Below, one piece after another: positions 50,567 to 60,885 of a DNA stretch of 64,000 nucleotides. The DNA lies in NCBI RefSeq assembly GCF_000308695.1, contig NZ_BAGG01000011.1:1-64000 (forward strand). The letters are read 5' to 3'. The notes under the pieces are model-generated. The model worked only from the letters and a program-made list of their open reading frames with translations. It was not told where the DNA came from and searched no databases. The stretch is from Nocardia takedensis NBRC 100417 (lineage in GTDB: Bacteria; Actinomycetota; Actinomycetes; Mycobacteriales; Mycobacteriaceae). The position numbers and the translations under genes were made by a program. Each line of letters opens with the position of its first letter. Position 1 is the first letter of the stretch.

Positions 50567-52717
50567 ATGTCTGTCGAGAGTGGGGTGTCGGCACCCGTCG
50601 CCGAGCGGGTGCCGACCGAGCGGGTCCATCACGGCGATGTGTTCGTCGACGAGTACGAATGGCTGCGGGACAAGGAGAATCCCGAGGTCATCGCCTACCT
50701 CGAGGCGGAGAACGCCTACACCGAGGCCCGGACCGCCCATCTCGACGGCCTGCGGGGCCGGATCTTCGAGGAGATCCGCTCGCGCACCCAGGAGACCGAT
50801 CTGTCGGTGCCGACCCGGATGGGTGAGTTCTGGTACTACTCGCGCAGCTTCGAGGGCAAACAGTACGGCGTGCACTGCCGCTGCCCGATCGACGCCGCCG
50901 CCGAGGGCATCGACGCCTGGACCCCGCCGGGGTTGGAAGCGGGCACCGAGGTGCCGGGCGAGCAGGTGCTGCTGGACAGCAACGTGCTCGCCGAGGGCAC
51001 CGATTTCTTCGCCCTCGGCGCGTTCTCGATCAGTCACGACGGCACGCTGCTGGCCTACTCGGTGGACACCGTCGGCGACGAGCGCTACACGCTGCGGATC
51101 AAGGATCTGCGCACCGGGGAACTGCTCGGTGACGAGATCGCGGGCACCGCGCCCGGCGCGACGTGGTCGCTGGACGGCACGCACGTCTTCTATCAGACCG
51201 TCGACGAGTCGTGGCGGCCCGACACCGTGTGGCGGCACCGCTTGGGCACCGGCACCGACGCCGACGTGAAGGTCTTCCACGAGCCCGACGAGCGGTACTG
51301 GGTCAGCATCGGGGCCACGCGCTCGGAGAAGTACCTGATGATCTGGGTCGGTTCCAAGATCACCACCGAGGGCTGGGTGCTGGCCTCCGACGATCCGGAG
51401 GGCGAATTCCGGGTGCTGCTGCCGCGCCGCGAGGGCGTGGAGTACTCGGCCGAACACGCGGTGATCGGCGGCGAGGACAGGTTCCTGATCCTGCACAACG
51501 ACGTGGTCGACGGGGTGAAGGCGGAGAACTTCGTGCTGGCCGAGGCCCCGGTCGCCGATCCGTCCGCGATGACGCTGCTCATCGGCCACCGCGACGACGT
51601 GCGCCTCGAGGACGTCGACCCGTTCGCCGATCACCTGGTGCTGAGCTACCGCCGCGAGGCCCTGACCCGGGTCGCGGTCTGGCCGCTGACCGCCGAGGGC
51701 TACGGCGAACTGCGCGAACTCGAATTCGACCTGGAACTGTTCGCGGTGGGCTCGGGCGCGAACCCGGAATGGGATCAGCCGACCCTGCGCATCGGGCTGA
51801 CCTCGTTCATCACTCCGATGCAGGTCTTCGACTACGTGCCCGCCACCGGCGCGCTGCTGCTGCGCAAGGAACAGCCGGTCCTGGGTGGCTACGACGCGGA
51901 CGACTACGAACAGCACCGCGACTGGGCCACGGCCGAGGACGGCACGCGCATCCCGATCTCGCTGGTGTGGAAGAAGGACGTCGAGGCCGCCGCGGGCCCG
52001 AAACCGTTGCTGCTCTACGGGTACGGCTCCTACGAGGCCAGCATGGACCCGTCGTTCTCGGTGTCGCGGATCTCGCTGCTCGATCGCGGCATGGTCTTCG
52101 CGGTGGCGCACGTGCGCGGCGGCGGTGAGATGGGCAGGCTCTGGTACGAACACGGCAAGACCCTCACCAAGAAGAACACCTTCACCGATTTCGTTTCCTG
52201 CGCAAGGCATCTCGTGGACACCGGGCGCACCGCGCCGGACCGCCTCGTCGCCGACGGCGGCAGCGCGGGCGGACTGCTGATGGGCGCGGTCGCCAACCTC
52301 GCCCCGGAACTGTTCGCGGGCATCCTGGCCAACGTGCCGTTCGTCGACCCGCTGACCTCGATCCTGGACCCGTCGCTCCCCCTGACCGTCATCGAATGGG
52401 ACGAGTGGGGTAATCCGTTGGCGGACAAGGACGTCTACGAGTACATGAAGTCCTACGCTCCCTACGAGAACGTCGAGGCCAAGGACTATCCGGCGATCCT
52501 GGCGATCACCAGCCTCAACGACACCCGCGTGCTCTACGTCGAACCGGCCAAGTGGGTCGCCAAACTGCGCGCCACCAAGACCGGCGACTCGCCGCTGCTG
52601 CTCAAGACGGAGATGAGCGCGGGCCACGGCGGTGTCAGCGGACGCTACGAGAAGTGGAAGGAAGTGGCGTTCGAGTACGCGTGGGTGCTGGACACCCTCG
52701 GCCTGGCGGGCGACTGA
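50567..52717 (+). CDS. ptrB: Prolyl oligopeptidase family protein, oligopeptidase B (PtrB)
   Basis: This 716-residue S9A serine peptidase has an N-terminal beta-propeller (about residues 80-420) and a C-terminal alpha/beta hydrolase with nucleophile DGGSAGGLLMG (Ser near residue 564), and the His in AGHGGVSGRYEKW near residue 686. Oligopeptidase B cleaves short peptides after Arg or Lys. ATG 50567 is chosen. In M. tuberculosis ptrB (Rv0781/Rv0782) is split by a frameshift; here it is one intact frame. Confidence 0.92.
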   Translation: MSVESGVSAPVAERVPTERVHHGDVFVDEYEWLRDKENPEVIAYLEAENAYTEARTAHLDGLRGRIFEEIRSRTQETDLSVPTRMGEFWYYSRSFEGKQYGVHCRCPIDAAAEGIDAWTPPGLEAGTEVPGEQVLLDSNVLAEGTDFFALGAFSISHDGTLLAYSVDTVGDERYTLRIKDLRTGELLGDEIAGTAPGATWSLDGTHVFYQTVDESWRPDTVWRHRLGTGTDADVKVFHEPDERYWVSIGATRSEKYLMIWVGSKITTEGWVLASDDPEGEFRVLLPRREGVEYSAEHAVIGGEDRFLILHNDVVDGVKAENFVLAEAPVADPSAMTLLIGHRDDVRLEDVDPFADHLVLSYRREALTRVAVWPLTAEGYGELRELEFDLELFAVGSGANPEWDQPTLRIGLTSFITPMQVFDYVPATGALLLRKEQPVLGGYDADDYEQHRDWATAEDGTRIPISLVWKKDVEAAAGPKPLLLYGYGSYEASMDPSFSVSRISLLDRGMVFAVAHVRGGGEMGRLWYEHGKTLTKKNTFTDFVSCARHLVDTGRTAPDRLVADGGSAGGLLMGAVANLAPELFAGILANVPFVDPLTSILDPSLPLTVIEWDEWGNPLADKDVYEYMKSYAPYENVEAKDYPAILAITSLNDTRVLYVEPAKWVAKLRATKTGDSPLLLKTEMSAGHGGVSGRYEKWKEVAFEYAWVLDTLGLAGD

Positions 52718-52801
52718 CGCCGATCACCCGTGGCGGGGTGTTCGTCGCCCGGTCACGTCGCCTGCACGAACCTGTCATGTCCGAATGACATCGTGGGCGA
52801 T

Positions 52802-53503
52802 ATGAACGCCGAGCTGATCGTGTCCGTGTCGGGGATCCGGGACACCACCCGTGACGCCGCGATCGACTTCGCGGCCGAGATGGACCGCCGCGATGTGCGG
52901 TTGTCGCTGCTGGTCGCGCCTCGGCTCAAGGGCAAGTACCGGTTGGTCGACGATCCGGCGACGCAGGCGTGGCTGCGCGGCCGTCGGGCCGACGGCGACG
53001 CCATCGTGCTGCACGGTTACGACCAGGCGGCCACCAAGCGCCGCCGGGCCGAATTCGCCGGGCTGCCTCGGCACGAGGCGATGCTGCGGCTGACCGCCGC
53101 GGATCGGGTGATGGAACAGGTCGGCCTGCGGACCAGGCTGTTCGCGGCGCCGCGCTGGGACGTCTCGGCGGGCGCGCTGGAGGCGCTGCCCGAACTGGGC
53201 TTCCGGGTCGCGCTGGGCCTGACCTCGATCATCGACCTGGACCACAACACGGCCCAGCGCGCGCGGGTGTACGGGATCGGTGAGGGATTCCGTGCCGAGC
53301 CGTGGTGGTGCCGGGCGCTGGTGATGGGCGCGGCCCGCACCGCTCGGCGCGGCGGAATCCTGCGACTGGCGGTCTCGGCCGCCCAGTTGCAGCGTTCCGG
53401 CCCGCGGCAGGCGCTGCTGGACGCCGTCGACCTGGCCCTCTACCACGGTGCGCGCGCCGAGGTGTACCGCTGGGAGCCGCTCATCGCCGACCGGGCGGCG
53501 TAA
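52802..53503 (+). CDS. DUF2334/polysaccharide-deacetylase-like protein
   Basis: This 233-residue protein starts at ATG 52802. It shows the shape of a NodB-like barrel: SVSGIRDTTRD at the start, LLVAPRLKGKY, DAIVLHGYDQ and RLFAAPRWDVSAGALEAL. The usual N-terminal catalytic Asp pair is not clear (SVSGIRD instead of FDDV), so activity is uncertain. It follows ptrB by 84 bp and may be cotranscribed. Confidence 0.72.
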   Translation: MNAELIVSVSGIRDTTRDAAIDFAAEMDRRDVRLSLLVAPRLKGKYRLVDDPATQAWLRGRRADGDAIVLHGYDQAATKRRRAEFAGLPRHEAMLRLTAADRVMEQVGLRTRLFAAPRWDVSAGALEALPELGFRVALGLTSIIDLDHNTAQRARVYGIGEGFRAEPWWCRALVMGAARTARRGGILRLAVSAAQLQRSGPRQALLDAVDLALYHGARAEVYRWEPLIADRAA

Positions 53504-53524
53504 GTTCACCGGGCGGCGTAGTTC

Positions 53525-54916
53525 TCAGCGCCGGGCGAACTGGTTGCCGGGGACGACGGCGGTGGCGTTGTGGGTGAAGCCGCCCGCCTCGGCCCGCGAC
53601 AGGCCCAGCGGGTGTTTGCGCAGCAGCGTCAGGCAGCGGTCCAGATCGGCCAGCAGCAGATCCACCATGTCGTGGGTGAAGCCGTGCCGCAGCACCGCGC
53701 GCATGATCGTCTCGTCCTGCCGGTCGGCCGGTAGCGGGTAGGCCGCGATCAGCCACCCGCGGCTGCGCAGCCGGTCCGACAGGTCGTAGAGGTTGAAGTC
53801 CTGCCCGGAGCGCAGCCGCCAGGACACCGCGGTGATCCCGCGCCGCGGGTCGCCGTCGTGGATCATCTCGAACAGGCCCGTCTTCGACAGTCCTTCGGCC
53901 AGATGCCGCGCGACCTCGTAGATCGCGCCCTGCACGCGGCCGTAGCCTTGGCGGCCGAGCCGGATGAAGTCGTAGTACTGGGTGATGGCCTGGCCGCCCG
54001 GCCGGGAGAAGTTCAGGTTGAACGTCGCCATCGACCCGCCGAGGTAGTCGACGTCGAAGACCAGTTCGTCGGGCAGGTCGGCGCGCTCGCGCCAGATCGC
54101 CCACCCCGCGCCGAGCGGCGCGAGCCCGGTCTTGTGCCCGGAGGCGTTGATGGATTTGACCCGGGGCAGCCGGAAATCCCAGACCAGGTCGGGCGCGCAG
54201 AACGGGGCGAGGAAACCGCCGCTGGCCGCGTCGACGTGGATCGGGATGTCCAGACCCTTGGCGGCCTGGAGGTCGTCGAGAGCGCGGCTGATGCCCGCGA
54301 CGTCCTCGAACAGGCCGGTGTAGGTCTGGCCGAAGGTGGGCACGACCATGATGGTGTTCTCGTCGCAGTACCGGGCGATGTCGGCGGGCCGCATGGTCAG
54401 TTGGTCCCCGCGCAGCGGGATACGCCGCATCTCGACGTCGAAGTAGCGCGCGAACTTCTCCCAGCAGACCTGCACCGCCCCGCACACGAAATTCGGGACG
54501 CCGGTGCCGCCGCGGGCCCGCCAGCGGAATTTCGCGGCCAGCCCGCCGAGCATCGCGGCTTCGCTGGAACCGATGGTCGAGGTGCCGACGTAGGCGGCCG
54601 CGTCGGGGGAGTGCCACAGGTCGGCGACCATGCGCACGCAGCGCCGTTCCAGTTCGGCGGTCTGCGGGTACTCGTCCTTGTCGACGATGTTCTTGTCCAT
54701 CGACTCGGCCATCAACCGGCGGGCGTAGTCGTCGGCCCAGGTGGTGCAGAAGGTGGCCAGATTCATCCGCGAGACGCCGTCGAGCAGCAGTTCGTCGTGC
54801 ACGATCTCGTAGGCCACCTCACCGGGCAGTTCCCGGTGCGGAAACCCTTCGTGAGGTGCGCCGCGGCGTAGCCCACGCATGGCGAACAGGTCGTCGGGTC
54901 GGTTCTCGTCGGACAT
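53525..54916 (-). CDS. gadB: Glutamate decarboxylase GadB
   Basis: This 463-residue PLP enzyme turns glutamate into GABA and uses up a proton. Visible marks are the Schiff-base Lys in SINASGHKTGLAPLG (near residue 276), HVDAASGGF, GTSTIGSSEA and the C-terminal HTRATEY-like region ending NQFARR. ATG 54916 lies 6 nt after AGGAGG; the longer frame is not needed. No antiporter gene is beside it, so a role in acid resistance is only inferred. Confidence 0.93.
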   Translation of the reverse strand: MSDENRPDDLFAMRGLRRGAPHEGFPHRELPGEVAYEIVHDELLLDGVSRMNLATFCTTWADDYARRLMAESMDKNIVDKDEYPQTAELERRCVRMVADLWHSPDAAAYVGTSTIGSSEAAMLGGLAAKFRWRARGGTGVPNFVCGAVQVCWEKFARYFDVEMRRIPLRGDQLTMRPADIARYCDENTIMVVPTFGQTYTGLFEDVAGISRALDDLQAAKGLDIPIHVDAASGGFLAPFCAPDLVWDFRLPRVKSINASGHKTGLAPLGAGWAIWRERADLPDELVFDVDYLGGSMATFNLNFSRPGGQAITQYYDFIRLGRQGYGRVQGAIYEVARHLAEGLSKTGLFEMIHDGDPRRGITAVSWRLRSGQDFNLYDLSDRLRSRGWLIAAYPLPADRQDETIMRAVLRHGFTHDMVDLLLADLDRCLTLLRKHPLGLSRAEAGGFTHNATAVVPGNQFARR

Positions 54917-55169
54917 ATCCGCCTCCTGCGCGGTAGCAGCTAATCTCCGCCGTCTTGAGCATCTAAGCATCAAAGGCCACGAAAGAAGTTGGCTTGCTTG
55001 GATGTCGACCGAGTTGTATCCGTCCGGGGGCAGGGGCGATTGTTGTTTCCGGACAACAGGGCCTATTCAGGCAATCTTTCGCTACCGGATGTGCGACCTG
55101 TTAGCCGGTGTGCGTGGACGCGGACGCGGGTCAGCGCCGCCCGAGGTGCGGAAATGTGCCGTCGAGGGC
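54917..55169. other. Upstream region of gadB
   Basis: This 253-bp gap between two leftward genes is somewhat AT-richer and should hold the gadB promoter. No operator was recognised. Confidence 0.4.
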
Positions 55170-55814
55170 TCAGAAGTCGCGGGCGTCCTCGGGGGACAGG
55201 ACGGTGAATTCGGTTCCGTCCGGTGCCATCTCGGTCAACCGGCCGAAGTAGATGCCGCGCGCGTCCGGTTCGATGATCCCGAAATGGATGGGCAGGGCCG
55301 TGCGCGGCCGGACCGAGCGCACATAGTCGACCGCCTCGCTGATCCGCATCCACGGCGCGGCGGCGGGCGCCGCCAACACGCCGACCGGCGTCGAGGGCAC
55401 CCACAGCGAGTCGCCGGGGTGGACGAACTGCGACGGGTCCTCGGCGGTGCCGAGTTGGAACACGGTGTTGTCGACGACCGGCAGGTCCGGGTGGATGACC
55501 GCGTGCCTGCCCCCGCCGCCGGTGATCCGCAACTCGCCCAATTCGACCACTTGGCCCGCGTGCACGGGTTCCCAGCGTTCGGCGCGCTGCCCGGCGGTCT
55601 GCGGATCGCAGAACAGTCGGGCGTCCGGGTTGGCGTCGATCAGCGCCTCGATCCGCGTCGGGTCGATGTGGTCGGGGTGCTGGTGGGTGACCGCGATCGC
55701 GTCCAGGCCGGTGATGCCCTCGAATCCGTGCGAGAAGTTGCCGGGGTCGAACAGCACCTTGCGACCGTGCGACTCGACGAGCAAGCAGGAGTGGCCGAAG
55801 TGGGCTATGCGCAT
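55170..55814 (-). CDS. Metallo-beta-lactamase-fold hydrolase
   Basis: This 214-residue MBL-fold protein has the metal motif THQHPDHID (residues about 43-51), an earlier Asp in LFDPG and a late His in PIHFG (about 175). The fold is UlaG-like; the substrate is unknown. It starts MRIAHFGHSCLLVE and is divergent from purS with a gap of 113 bp. Confidence 0.85.
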   Translation of the reverse strand: MRIAHFGHSCLLVESHGRKVLFDPGNFSHGFEGITGLDAIAVTHQHPDHIDPTRIEALIDANPDARLFCDPQTAGQRAERWEPVHAGQVVELGELRITGGGGRHAVIHPDLPVVDNTVFQLGTAEDPSQFVHPGDSLWVPSTPVGVLAAPAAAPWMRISEAVDYVRSVRPRTALPIHFGIIEPDARGIYFGRLTEMAPDGTEFTVLSPEDARDF

Positions 55815-55927
55815 GGGTTCATGCTATTGGCCGCGCGCCGATCCGCACGCCACCCCGACCGTGCTCGGAACGCCCCCGACGACTACGCTTCCGTTGTAAC
55901 CCCCGCATACCACTCGAGGAGTAACGC

Positions 55928-56164
55928 GTGGCACGAGTCGTGGTCGAAGTGATGCCGAAGGCCGAGATCCTGGATCCGCAGGGACAGGCCATCGCCGGTG
56001 CGCTCCCGCGTCTGGGATTCGCCGGGATCACCGATGTGCGGCAGGGCAAGCGGTTCGAGCTCGACGTGGACGACAGCGTCAGCGACGCCGAACTCGAGCA
56101 GATCGCCGAGGCGCTGCTGGCCAACACCGTCATCGAGGAGTGGAAGGTGGTCCGCGTCTCATGA
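55928..56164 (+). CDS. purS: FGAM synthase subunit PurS
   Basis: This 78-residue small subunit starts at GTG 55928 ([20 protein letters not shown]). It forms the bridge between PurQ and PurL in the fourth step of purine synthesis (FGAR to FGAM). Its end overlaps purQ by 4 bp (ATGA). In this locus PurL lies 5 kb further right. Confidence 0.95.
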   Translation: MARVVVEVMPKAEILDPQGQAIAGALPRLGFAGITDVRQGKRFELDVDDSVSDAELEQIAEALLANTVIEEWKVVRVS

Positions 56165-56841
56165 GCGCGCGGATCGGTGTCATCACCTTCCCCGGCACCC
56201 TGGACGACGTCGACGCGGCGCGCGCGGTCGGGCGCTCCGGGGCCGAGGCGGTCAGCCTGTGGCACGCCGACGCCGACCTCAAGGGTGTCGACGCGGTCGT
56301 CGTGCCCGGCGGCTTCTCCTACGGCGACTACCTGCGCGCGGGCGCGATCGCCCGTTTCGCCCCGGTGATGGGCAAGGTCGTGGAGGCCGCGCGCGGCGGT
56401 CTGCCGGTGCTGGGCATCTGCAACGGCTTCCAGGTGCTGTGCGAGGCCGGTCTGCTCCCGGGTGCGCTGACCCGCAACGAGGGCCTGCACTTCCTCTGCC
56501 GCGACGAGTGGCTGACGGTGGAGTCGGTCGACACGGCCTGGACCTCCCGCTACGAACCGGGCGCGCAGATCCTGATCCCGCTGAAGTCCGGTGAGGGCCG
56601 CTACCAGGCGGCACCGGAGGTGCTCGACGAACTCGAGGGCGAGGGTCGGGTGGTGTTCCGCTACTCGGGCGAGAACCCGAACGGTTCGCAGCGCGGTATC
56701 GCCGGCATCGCCTCGGCCGACGGCCGTGTCGTCGGTCTGATGCCGCATCCCGAGCACGCCACCGAACCGCTCACCGGCCCGAGCGACGACGGCATGGGGC
56801 TGTTCCTCTCGGTGCTCGACGCGTTGGTCGTCAGCGCCTGA
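56161..56841 (+). CDS. purQ: FGAM synthase glutaminase subunit PurQ
   Basis: This 226-residue class I glutamine amidotransferase provides ammonia to PurL. The nucleophile Cys is in [10 protein letters not shown] (about residue 87) and the His/Glu pair in MPHPEHATE (about 198). Start ATG overlaps purS. An intrinsic terminator follows within 15 bp, so purS-purQ form a two-gene unit. Confidence 0.95.
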   Translation: MSARIGVITFPGTLDDVDAARAVGRSGAEAVSLWHADADLKGVDAVVVPGGFSYGDYLRAGAIARFAPVMGKVVEAARGGLPVLGICNGFQVLCEAGLLPGALTRNEGLHFLCRDEWLTVESVDTAWTSRYEPGAQILIPLKSGEGRYQAAPEVLDELEGEGRVVFRYSGENPNGSQRGIAGIASADGRVVGLMPHPEHATEPLTGPSDDGMGLFLSVLDALVVSA

Positions 56842-56854
56842 GTCACTGTCGAAC

Positions 56855-56896
56855 ACGGCCCGATCGGTGAATCCGATCGGGCCGTTCGGTTTTTTC
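56855..56896 (+). terminator. Intrinsic terminator after purQ
   Basis: A 13-bp perfect stem (ACGGCCCGATCGG with its complement) around TGAAT is followed by TCGGTTTTTT. A clear rho-independent terminator. Confidence 0.9.
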
Positions 56897-57031
56897 TGCC
56901 CGCCGGAATGGTGTGATCCACGACATATGCACCGCCCTTCGGTACGCCGGCGTTTCGCTGCCGGCGCTCACTGAACGTGTTCATTCGGTACTCTGCTGAT
57001 TGTTCGGGCGAATTTCTTGGCGGGTGGAAAA

Positions 57032-57463
57032 ATGACGGCGATCGTAAGCGGATATTCCACGCTGCATGGCGCTCTGCGGGCTGCGGAGCGACGTTGGTTG
57101 CATCATCTCGATGACGCATTGTGCGCGAAACAGCTTTCGGCGGATCAGTGGACAATGCTGTGCAATTTGTCCACCGATGTCGGGGTGACGATGACGGAAT
57201 TGGCCGCGCGGTCGCAGTTGCCGCCCTCCTCGGCGACGCGGCACGCGGACTATCTCGCCGAACGCGGCCTGATCTTCCGGGTAGCCGCCGAGGAGGACCG
57301 CAGGCGCATCCTCATCGGCCTGAGCAGCCTCGGGGACGAGTTGGTCGCCGCCGTGCGGGCCGAGGAGACCCATGTCGAGCAGGCCCTGCGCGCGCGGATC
57401 GGCGTGCGTCGCTATACCGAGTTGATGCGCCTGCTCGATCTCGTGGCCGCCGGACTGGGCTAG
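57032..57463 (+). CDS. MarR-family regulator
   Basis: This 143-residue MarR protein has a winged helix (MTELAARSQLPPSSATRHAD, then RGLIFRVAAEEDRRRI) within helical dimerisation segments. ATG 57032 follows GGTGGAAAA; TTG 57017 is less likely. The upstream region is AT-rich. Its regulon is unknown; the next gene is 365 bp away. Confidence 0.83.
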   Translation: MTAIVSGYSTLHGALRAAERRWLHHLDDALCAKQLSADQWTMLCNLSTDVGVTMTELAARSQLPPSSATRHADYLAERGLIFRVAAEEDRRRILIGLSSLGDELVAAVRAEETHVEQALRARIGVRRYTELMRLLDLVAAGLG

Positions 57464-57827
57464 TTATCCCGTCCATTGTTTTGCCGACACGGTTTCGTTG
57501 ACTCATCCACCGGAGTCGTGATTCGTCCGATGAATGCCGGGCGGAATTAACCGGCACGCGTGCTGGAAAATTCGGACACGGTGTTCACGGCCGATCGCGC
57601 GGGGTTGTGCGGAAAGCCGGCCGAAAGGGTCAACCGGACAATCGTGTCAGGATAACTGGGGTCTTGCGTTGCCGGATTTGCGCTGATTCGCAATTCTGAG
57701 AATTGCACAGCGGATCATGCATGAAGGCGAAGCGAATACCGCGCGGATCCATTCCACCGCGATCCATCCCTCGCGCGCGAGGAGTACGCCCGGCCCGCAC
57801 CCCGAGCACCGCCCTAGGATTGCCGGC
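57464..57827. other. Gene-free region between MarR gene and aminopeptidase gene
   Basis: No gene is supported. One perfect palindrome GCAATTCTGAGAATTGC (57690-57706) lies about 120 bp before the aminopeptidase start and could be an operator. Confidence 0.45.
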
Positions 57828-59120
57828 ATGCCGGTATCGACAACCTCCGCCACCGCCGCCGGGCTCTGCTCGTTCATCGACGAATCCCCCTCGCCGTTCC
57901 ACGTGTGCGCGACCGTCGCCCGCGAACTCGACGCGCGGGGATTCACCCGACTGGCCGAAGCGCAACCCTGGCCCGACGGCGAAACGGGCCGGTACTACGT
58001 CGTGCGCGGCGGATCGCTGGTCGCCTGGTCCACCGCCGCCGCCACCGCCCCGATCACCCCGTTCCGGGTCGTCGGCGCGCACACCGACAGCCCGAACCTG
58101 CGCGTCAAACAGCACCCCGACCTCGTCGTGGCGGGCTGGCGAGTCGTCGGCCTCGAACCCTACGGCGGCGCACTGCTCAACTCCTGGCTCGACCGCGACC
58201 TCGGCCTGTCCGGCCGCCTGAGCGTGCGCGCCGGAAACACGGTGCGCGAACACCTGATCCGCGTGGACGACCCGATCCTGCGGGTGCCCCAACTGGCCAT
58301 CCACCTGTCCGAGGACCGACGCGGGGTCACCCTGGACCCGCAGCGTCACGTCAACGCCGTCTGGGGTGTCGGCACGGAACCGCGCTCGTTCCTGCGCTAC
58401 GTCGCCGAGCGGGCCGGTGTGCCCGCGGGCGACGTCCTCGGCTGGGAACTGATGACCCACGACCTGACCCCGAGTCGGATCGTCGGCGACGGCGACGACC
58501 TCGTCAGCGCGCCCAGGCTCGACAACCAGGGCACCTGCTACGCCGGGTCGCACGCCTTCCTCGCCGCGGTCGACGACCCCGGCGCGGCCATCCCGGTGCT
58601 GGCCATGTTCGACCACGAGGAGGTCGGCAGCCAGTCCGACCGCGGCGCGCAATCGGATCTGCTGCCCGCCGTGCTGGAGCGGATCGCGCTGGCGCGTGGC
58701 GGCGGGCGCACCGAATACCTGGCCGCGCTGGCCGGTTCGGTGTGCGCCTCCGGCGACATGGCCCACGCCACCCACCCCAACTACCCGGAACGCCACGAAC
58801 CCGCCCACCGCATCGAGGTCAACGGCGGGCCGGTGCTCAAGGTCAACCAGAACCTGCGCTACGCCACCGACGCCGCGGGCGCGGGCGCGTTCGCCCTGGC
58901 CGCCGCGCAGGCCGGAGTGCCGTTGCAGCGCTACGTGCACCGCGCGGACCTGCCCTGTGGATCCACCATCGGTCCGATGACGGCCGCGCGCACCGGCATG
59001 TCGACCGTCGACGTCGGCGCGCCGCAACTGGCGATGCATTCGGCGCGGGAATTGATGGGCGCGCACGACGTCCCGGCCTACGCCGCCGCCCTCGCCGCGT
59101 TCCTCACCCCCGCCGAGTAG
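57828..59120 (+). CDS. pepC: M18 family aminopeptidase
   Basis: This 430-residue zinc aminopeptidase of the M18 family (aspartyl aminopeptidase-like; Rv0800 PepC position) shows zinc ligands in [10 protein letters not shown] (about residue 83), [10 protein letters not shown] (about 264) and AMHSARE near the C-terminus. ATG 57828 gives [13 protein letters not shown], the longer frame being unneeded. It removes N-terminal residues from peptides in the cytosol. Confidence 0.92.
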   Translation: MPVSTTSATAAGLCSFIDESPSPFHVCATVARELDARGFTRLAEAQPWPDGETGRYYVVRGGSLVAWSTAAATAPITPFRVVGAHTDSPNLRVKQHPDLVVAGWRVVGLEPYGGALLNSWLDRDLGLSGRLSVRAGNTVREHLIRVDDPILRVPQLAIHLSEDRRGVTLDPQRHVNAVWGVGTEPRSFLRYVAERAGVPAGDVLGWELMTHDLTPSRIVGDGDDLVSAPRLDNQGTCYAGSHAFLAAVDDPGAAIPVLAMFDHEEVGSQSDRGAQSDLLPAVLERIALARGGGRTEYLAALAGSVCASGDMAHATHPNYPERHEPAHRIEVNGGPVLKVNQNLRYATDAAGAGAFALAAAQAGVPLQRYVHRADLPCGSTIGPMTAARTGMSTVDVGAPQLAMHSARELMGAHDVPAYAAALAAFLTPAE

Positions 59121-59123
59121 CGA

Positions 59124-59480
59124 TCAGTCGAACCAGTCCGGATCGCCCGCGCCGATCAGTTCGGCGAGTAGTTTCCGGTCCCGCACGGCCTCGCGCAGCA
59201 CCGCGCCGAGGCCGCGCAACGCCTCCGGGTCCGAGCCGTAGGCGACGAACATGCCCGCCTCCGGATCGAAACGGACGCGGTCGGCGGCCTCGGGCAGTCG
59301 CGCTCGGATCGCCGAGCGTGCCACGCCCGCCCAGTCGTAGCCGCCGCCCTCGTAGCCGGCGGCGGCGAACACGTCCTGGGTCGCGACCATGTGGTCGTCG
59401 GTCAGCATCAGGCAGTACTCGCCCGGCCGGTGGTCGTACTCGAAGAACACCAGGGGAGCGAAGGTCTCGCGATCGGTCAC
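59124..59480 (-). CDS. Imm51-like small protein
   Basis: This protein of 118 residues has GEYCLMLTDDHMV, then GYDWAGVARSAIRARLPE and FDPEAGMFVAYGSD, matching my recollection of immunity-protein-51-type sequences. GTG 59480 (MTDRETFAPL) is favoured; GTG 59489 is possible. There is no obvious toxin beside it, and such proteins are often stand-alone, so an immunity function is not established. It converges with the aminopeptidase gene with 3 bp between. Confidence 0.65.
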   Translation of the reverse strand: MTDRETFAPLVFFEYDHRPGEYCLMLTDDHMVATQDVFAAAGYEGGGYDWAGVARSAIRARLPEAADRVRFDPEAGMFVAYGSDPEALRGLGAVLREAVRDRKLLAELIGAGDPDWFD

Positions 59481-59601
59481 GCCAGGCACTGTAGGTCCCG
59501 GGACTGACAGGCGTGGTGCCTACGACTCGTTCGGCTGTCGACGCGGCCGACAGGCGTGGTGCCTGCGACGCGATCGGGCTGTGTGGACGCGGTGGATCGG
59601 G

Positions 59602-60885
59602 TCAGGCGGCCGACGCGTGGTCGACGCGCGCGGGGCGGTAGGTCGCGACCGCCGCGACGAAGATCGCCAGCGTGACCAGGACGTAGCTGCTGCCGATGAT
59701 CTGTTGCCACCAGGCCCACTCGAGTTCGAGATCCTTCGAGTGCGGCAGCAACCAGTGCGGCCCGATGAGGAACAGCACGGTCAGCGCGCCCACCGTCCAC
59801 AGGTACCACCGCCGCCTGCGGCCGAGCGCTATGCCGTCGGCGACGACGAGCAGCGCGGGCGCGACCCACACCCAGTGGTGCGACCAGGAGACCGGCGAGA
59901 CCAGCAGGACCGCCGCGGCGTTCACCAGCAGCGCCGCCACCGTCGCGCCTGCCCCGATCAGCCGGTGCATCCACACCGCGGCCAACGCGACCGCCACCGC
60001 GGCCAGCGCGATCCACAGGACGGTGGCCAGCGAGTCGGAGACGCCGAGTCGGAAGGTCATGCCCTTGATGGACTGGTTGCCCGCGAAATAGGGCGGGCCG
60101 ATGCGGCCGGTGTCGGCGAGCGTGTCGAACCAGTACTCCATCGAATCGCGCGGGAACAGCAGGAATCCGACGCCGACGGCCGCCGCGGCCGAGACCACCA
60201 GGGTGCCCGCCGCCTTCCAGTCCCGGCGCAGCAGGAAGTAGAGCAGGAAACCCGCGGGGATCAGTTTGATCGACACCGCGACGCCGATGAGCATGCCGCG
60301 CGGCCAGAACGGCTTACGCACCAAGCAGTCCAGGGCGATGGCCGTCATCAGCACCAGGTTGATCTGGCCGAATCCGAAGGTCTGGCGCACCGGTTCGAGG
60401 AAGAAGGCGAAGCCGACGGCCGCGAACAGCACGCTCAGCGTGGTGTAGCGGTCCAGCGACGGACGGATGCGGGTCAGCACCAGCCACAGCGCCAGGCTCA
60501 GGCACGCGATGTTGGTCACCACCACGACCCATTCGGCCAACAGCAACGGCATCAGCGCCAGCGGCGCGAAGAACAGCGCGGCCAGCGGGGGATAGGTGAA
60601 GGGCAGTCCGATGTTCTCCACCGGCGGCAGCGGCCCGTACAGTTCGCCGCCGTCGAGCCAGACGCGGGCGCCGTTGCGATACACCTGCAAGTCGATGTAT
60701 CCCGACCACCAGTGCACCAGCAGCGAGACCGCCGCCGCGACGGTGAACAACGCGATCGCGCAGGCCAACCAGCGGGAGCGGTATCGGGCGAGCGGACCGT
60801 CTCCGGGGCCGTCGACACCGTCGGCCGCGGGTTCGGCGGCGACCTTCCCCTCCGGCGAATTCGCCACGCCCGCTCGTTCGGTCAC
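59602..60885 (-). CDS. GT87-family polyprenol mannosyltransferase-like membrane protein
   Basis: This 427-residue GT-C type transferase has about ten membrane helices and a DUF2029/GT87 pattern: an early Asp in WWSGYIDLQVYR (about residue 66), PFTYPPLAALFFAPLAL, and SWSHHWVWVAP late. PimE and related enzymes of this family add alpha-1,2-mannose to envelope glycolipids using polyprenyl-phosphomannose. GTG 60885 is the start. The precise acceptor is unknown. Confidence 0.8.
   Translation of the reverse strand: MTERAGVANSPEGKVAAEPAADGVDGPGDGPLARYRSRWLACAIALFTVAAAVSLLVHWWSGYIDLQVYRNGARVWLDGGELYGPLPPVENIGLPFTYPPLAALFFAPLALMPLLLAEWVVVVTNIACLSLALWLVLTRIRPSLDRYTTLSVLFAAVGFAFFLEPVRQTFGFGQINLVLMTAIALDCLVRKPFWPRGMLIGVAVSIKLIPAGFLLYFLLRRDWKAAGTLVVSAAAAVGVGFLLFPRDSMEYWFDTLADTGRIGPPYFAGNQSIKGMTFRLGVSDSLATVLWIALAAVAVALAAVWMHRLIGAGATVAALLVNAAAVLLVSPVSWSHHWVWVAPALLVVADGIALGRRRRWYLWTVGALTVLFLIGPHWLLPHSKDLELEWAWWQQIIGSSYVLVTLAIFVAAVATYRPARVDHASAA

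Noticed and set aside
49721..52627. 968-codon frame antisense to ptrB
   Set aside because: Same artefact of GC-rich codon bias; ptrB is unmistakable on the plus strand.
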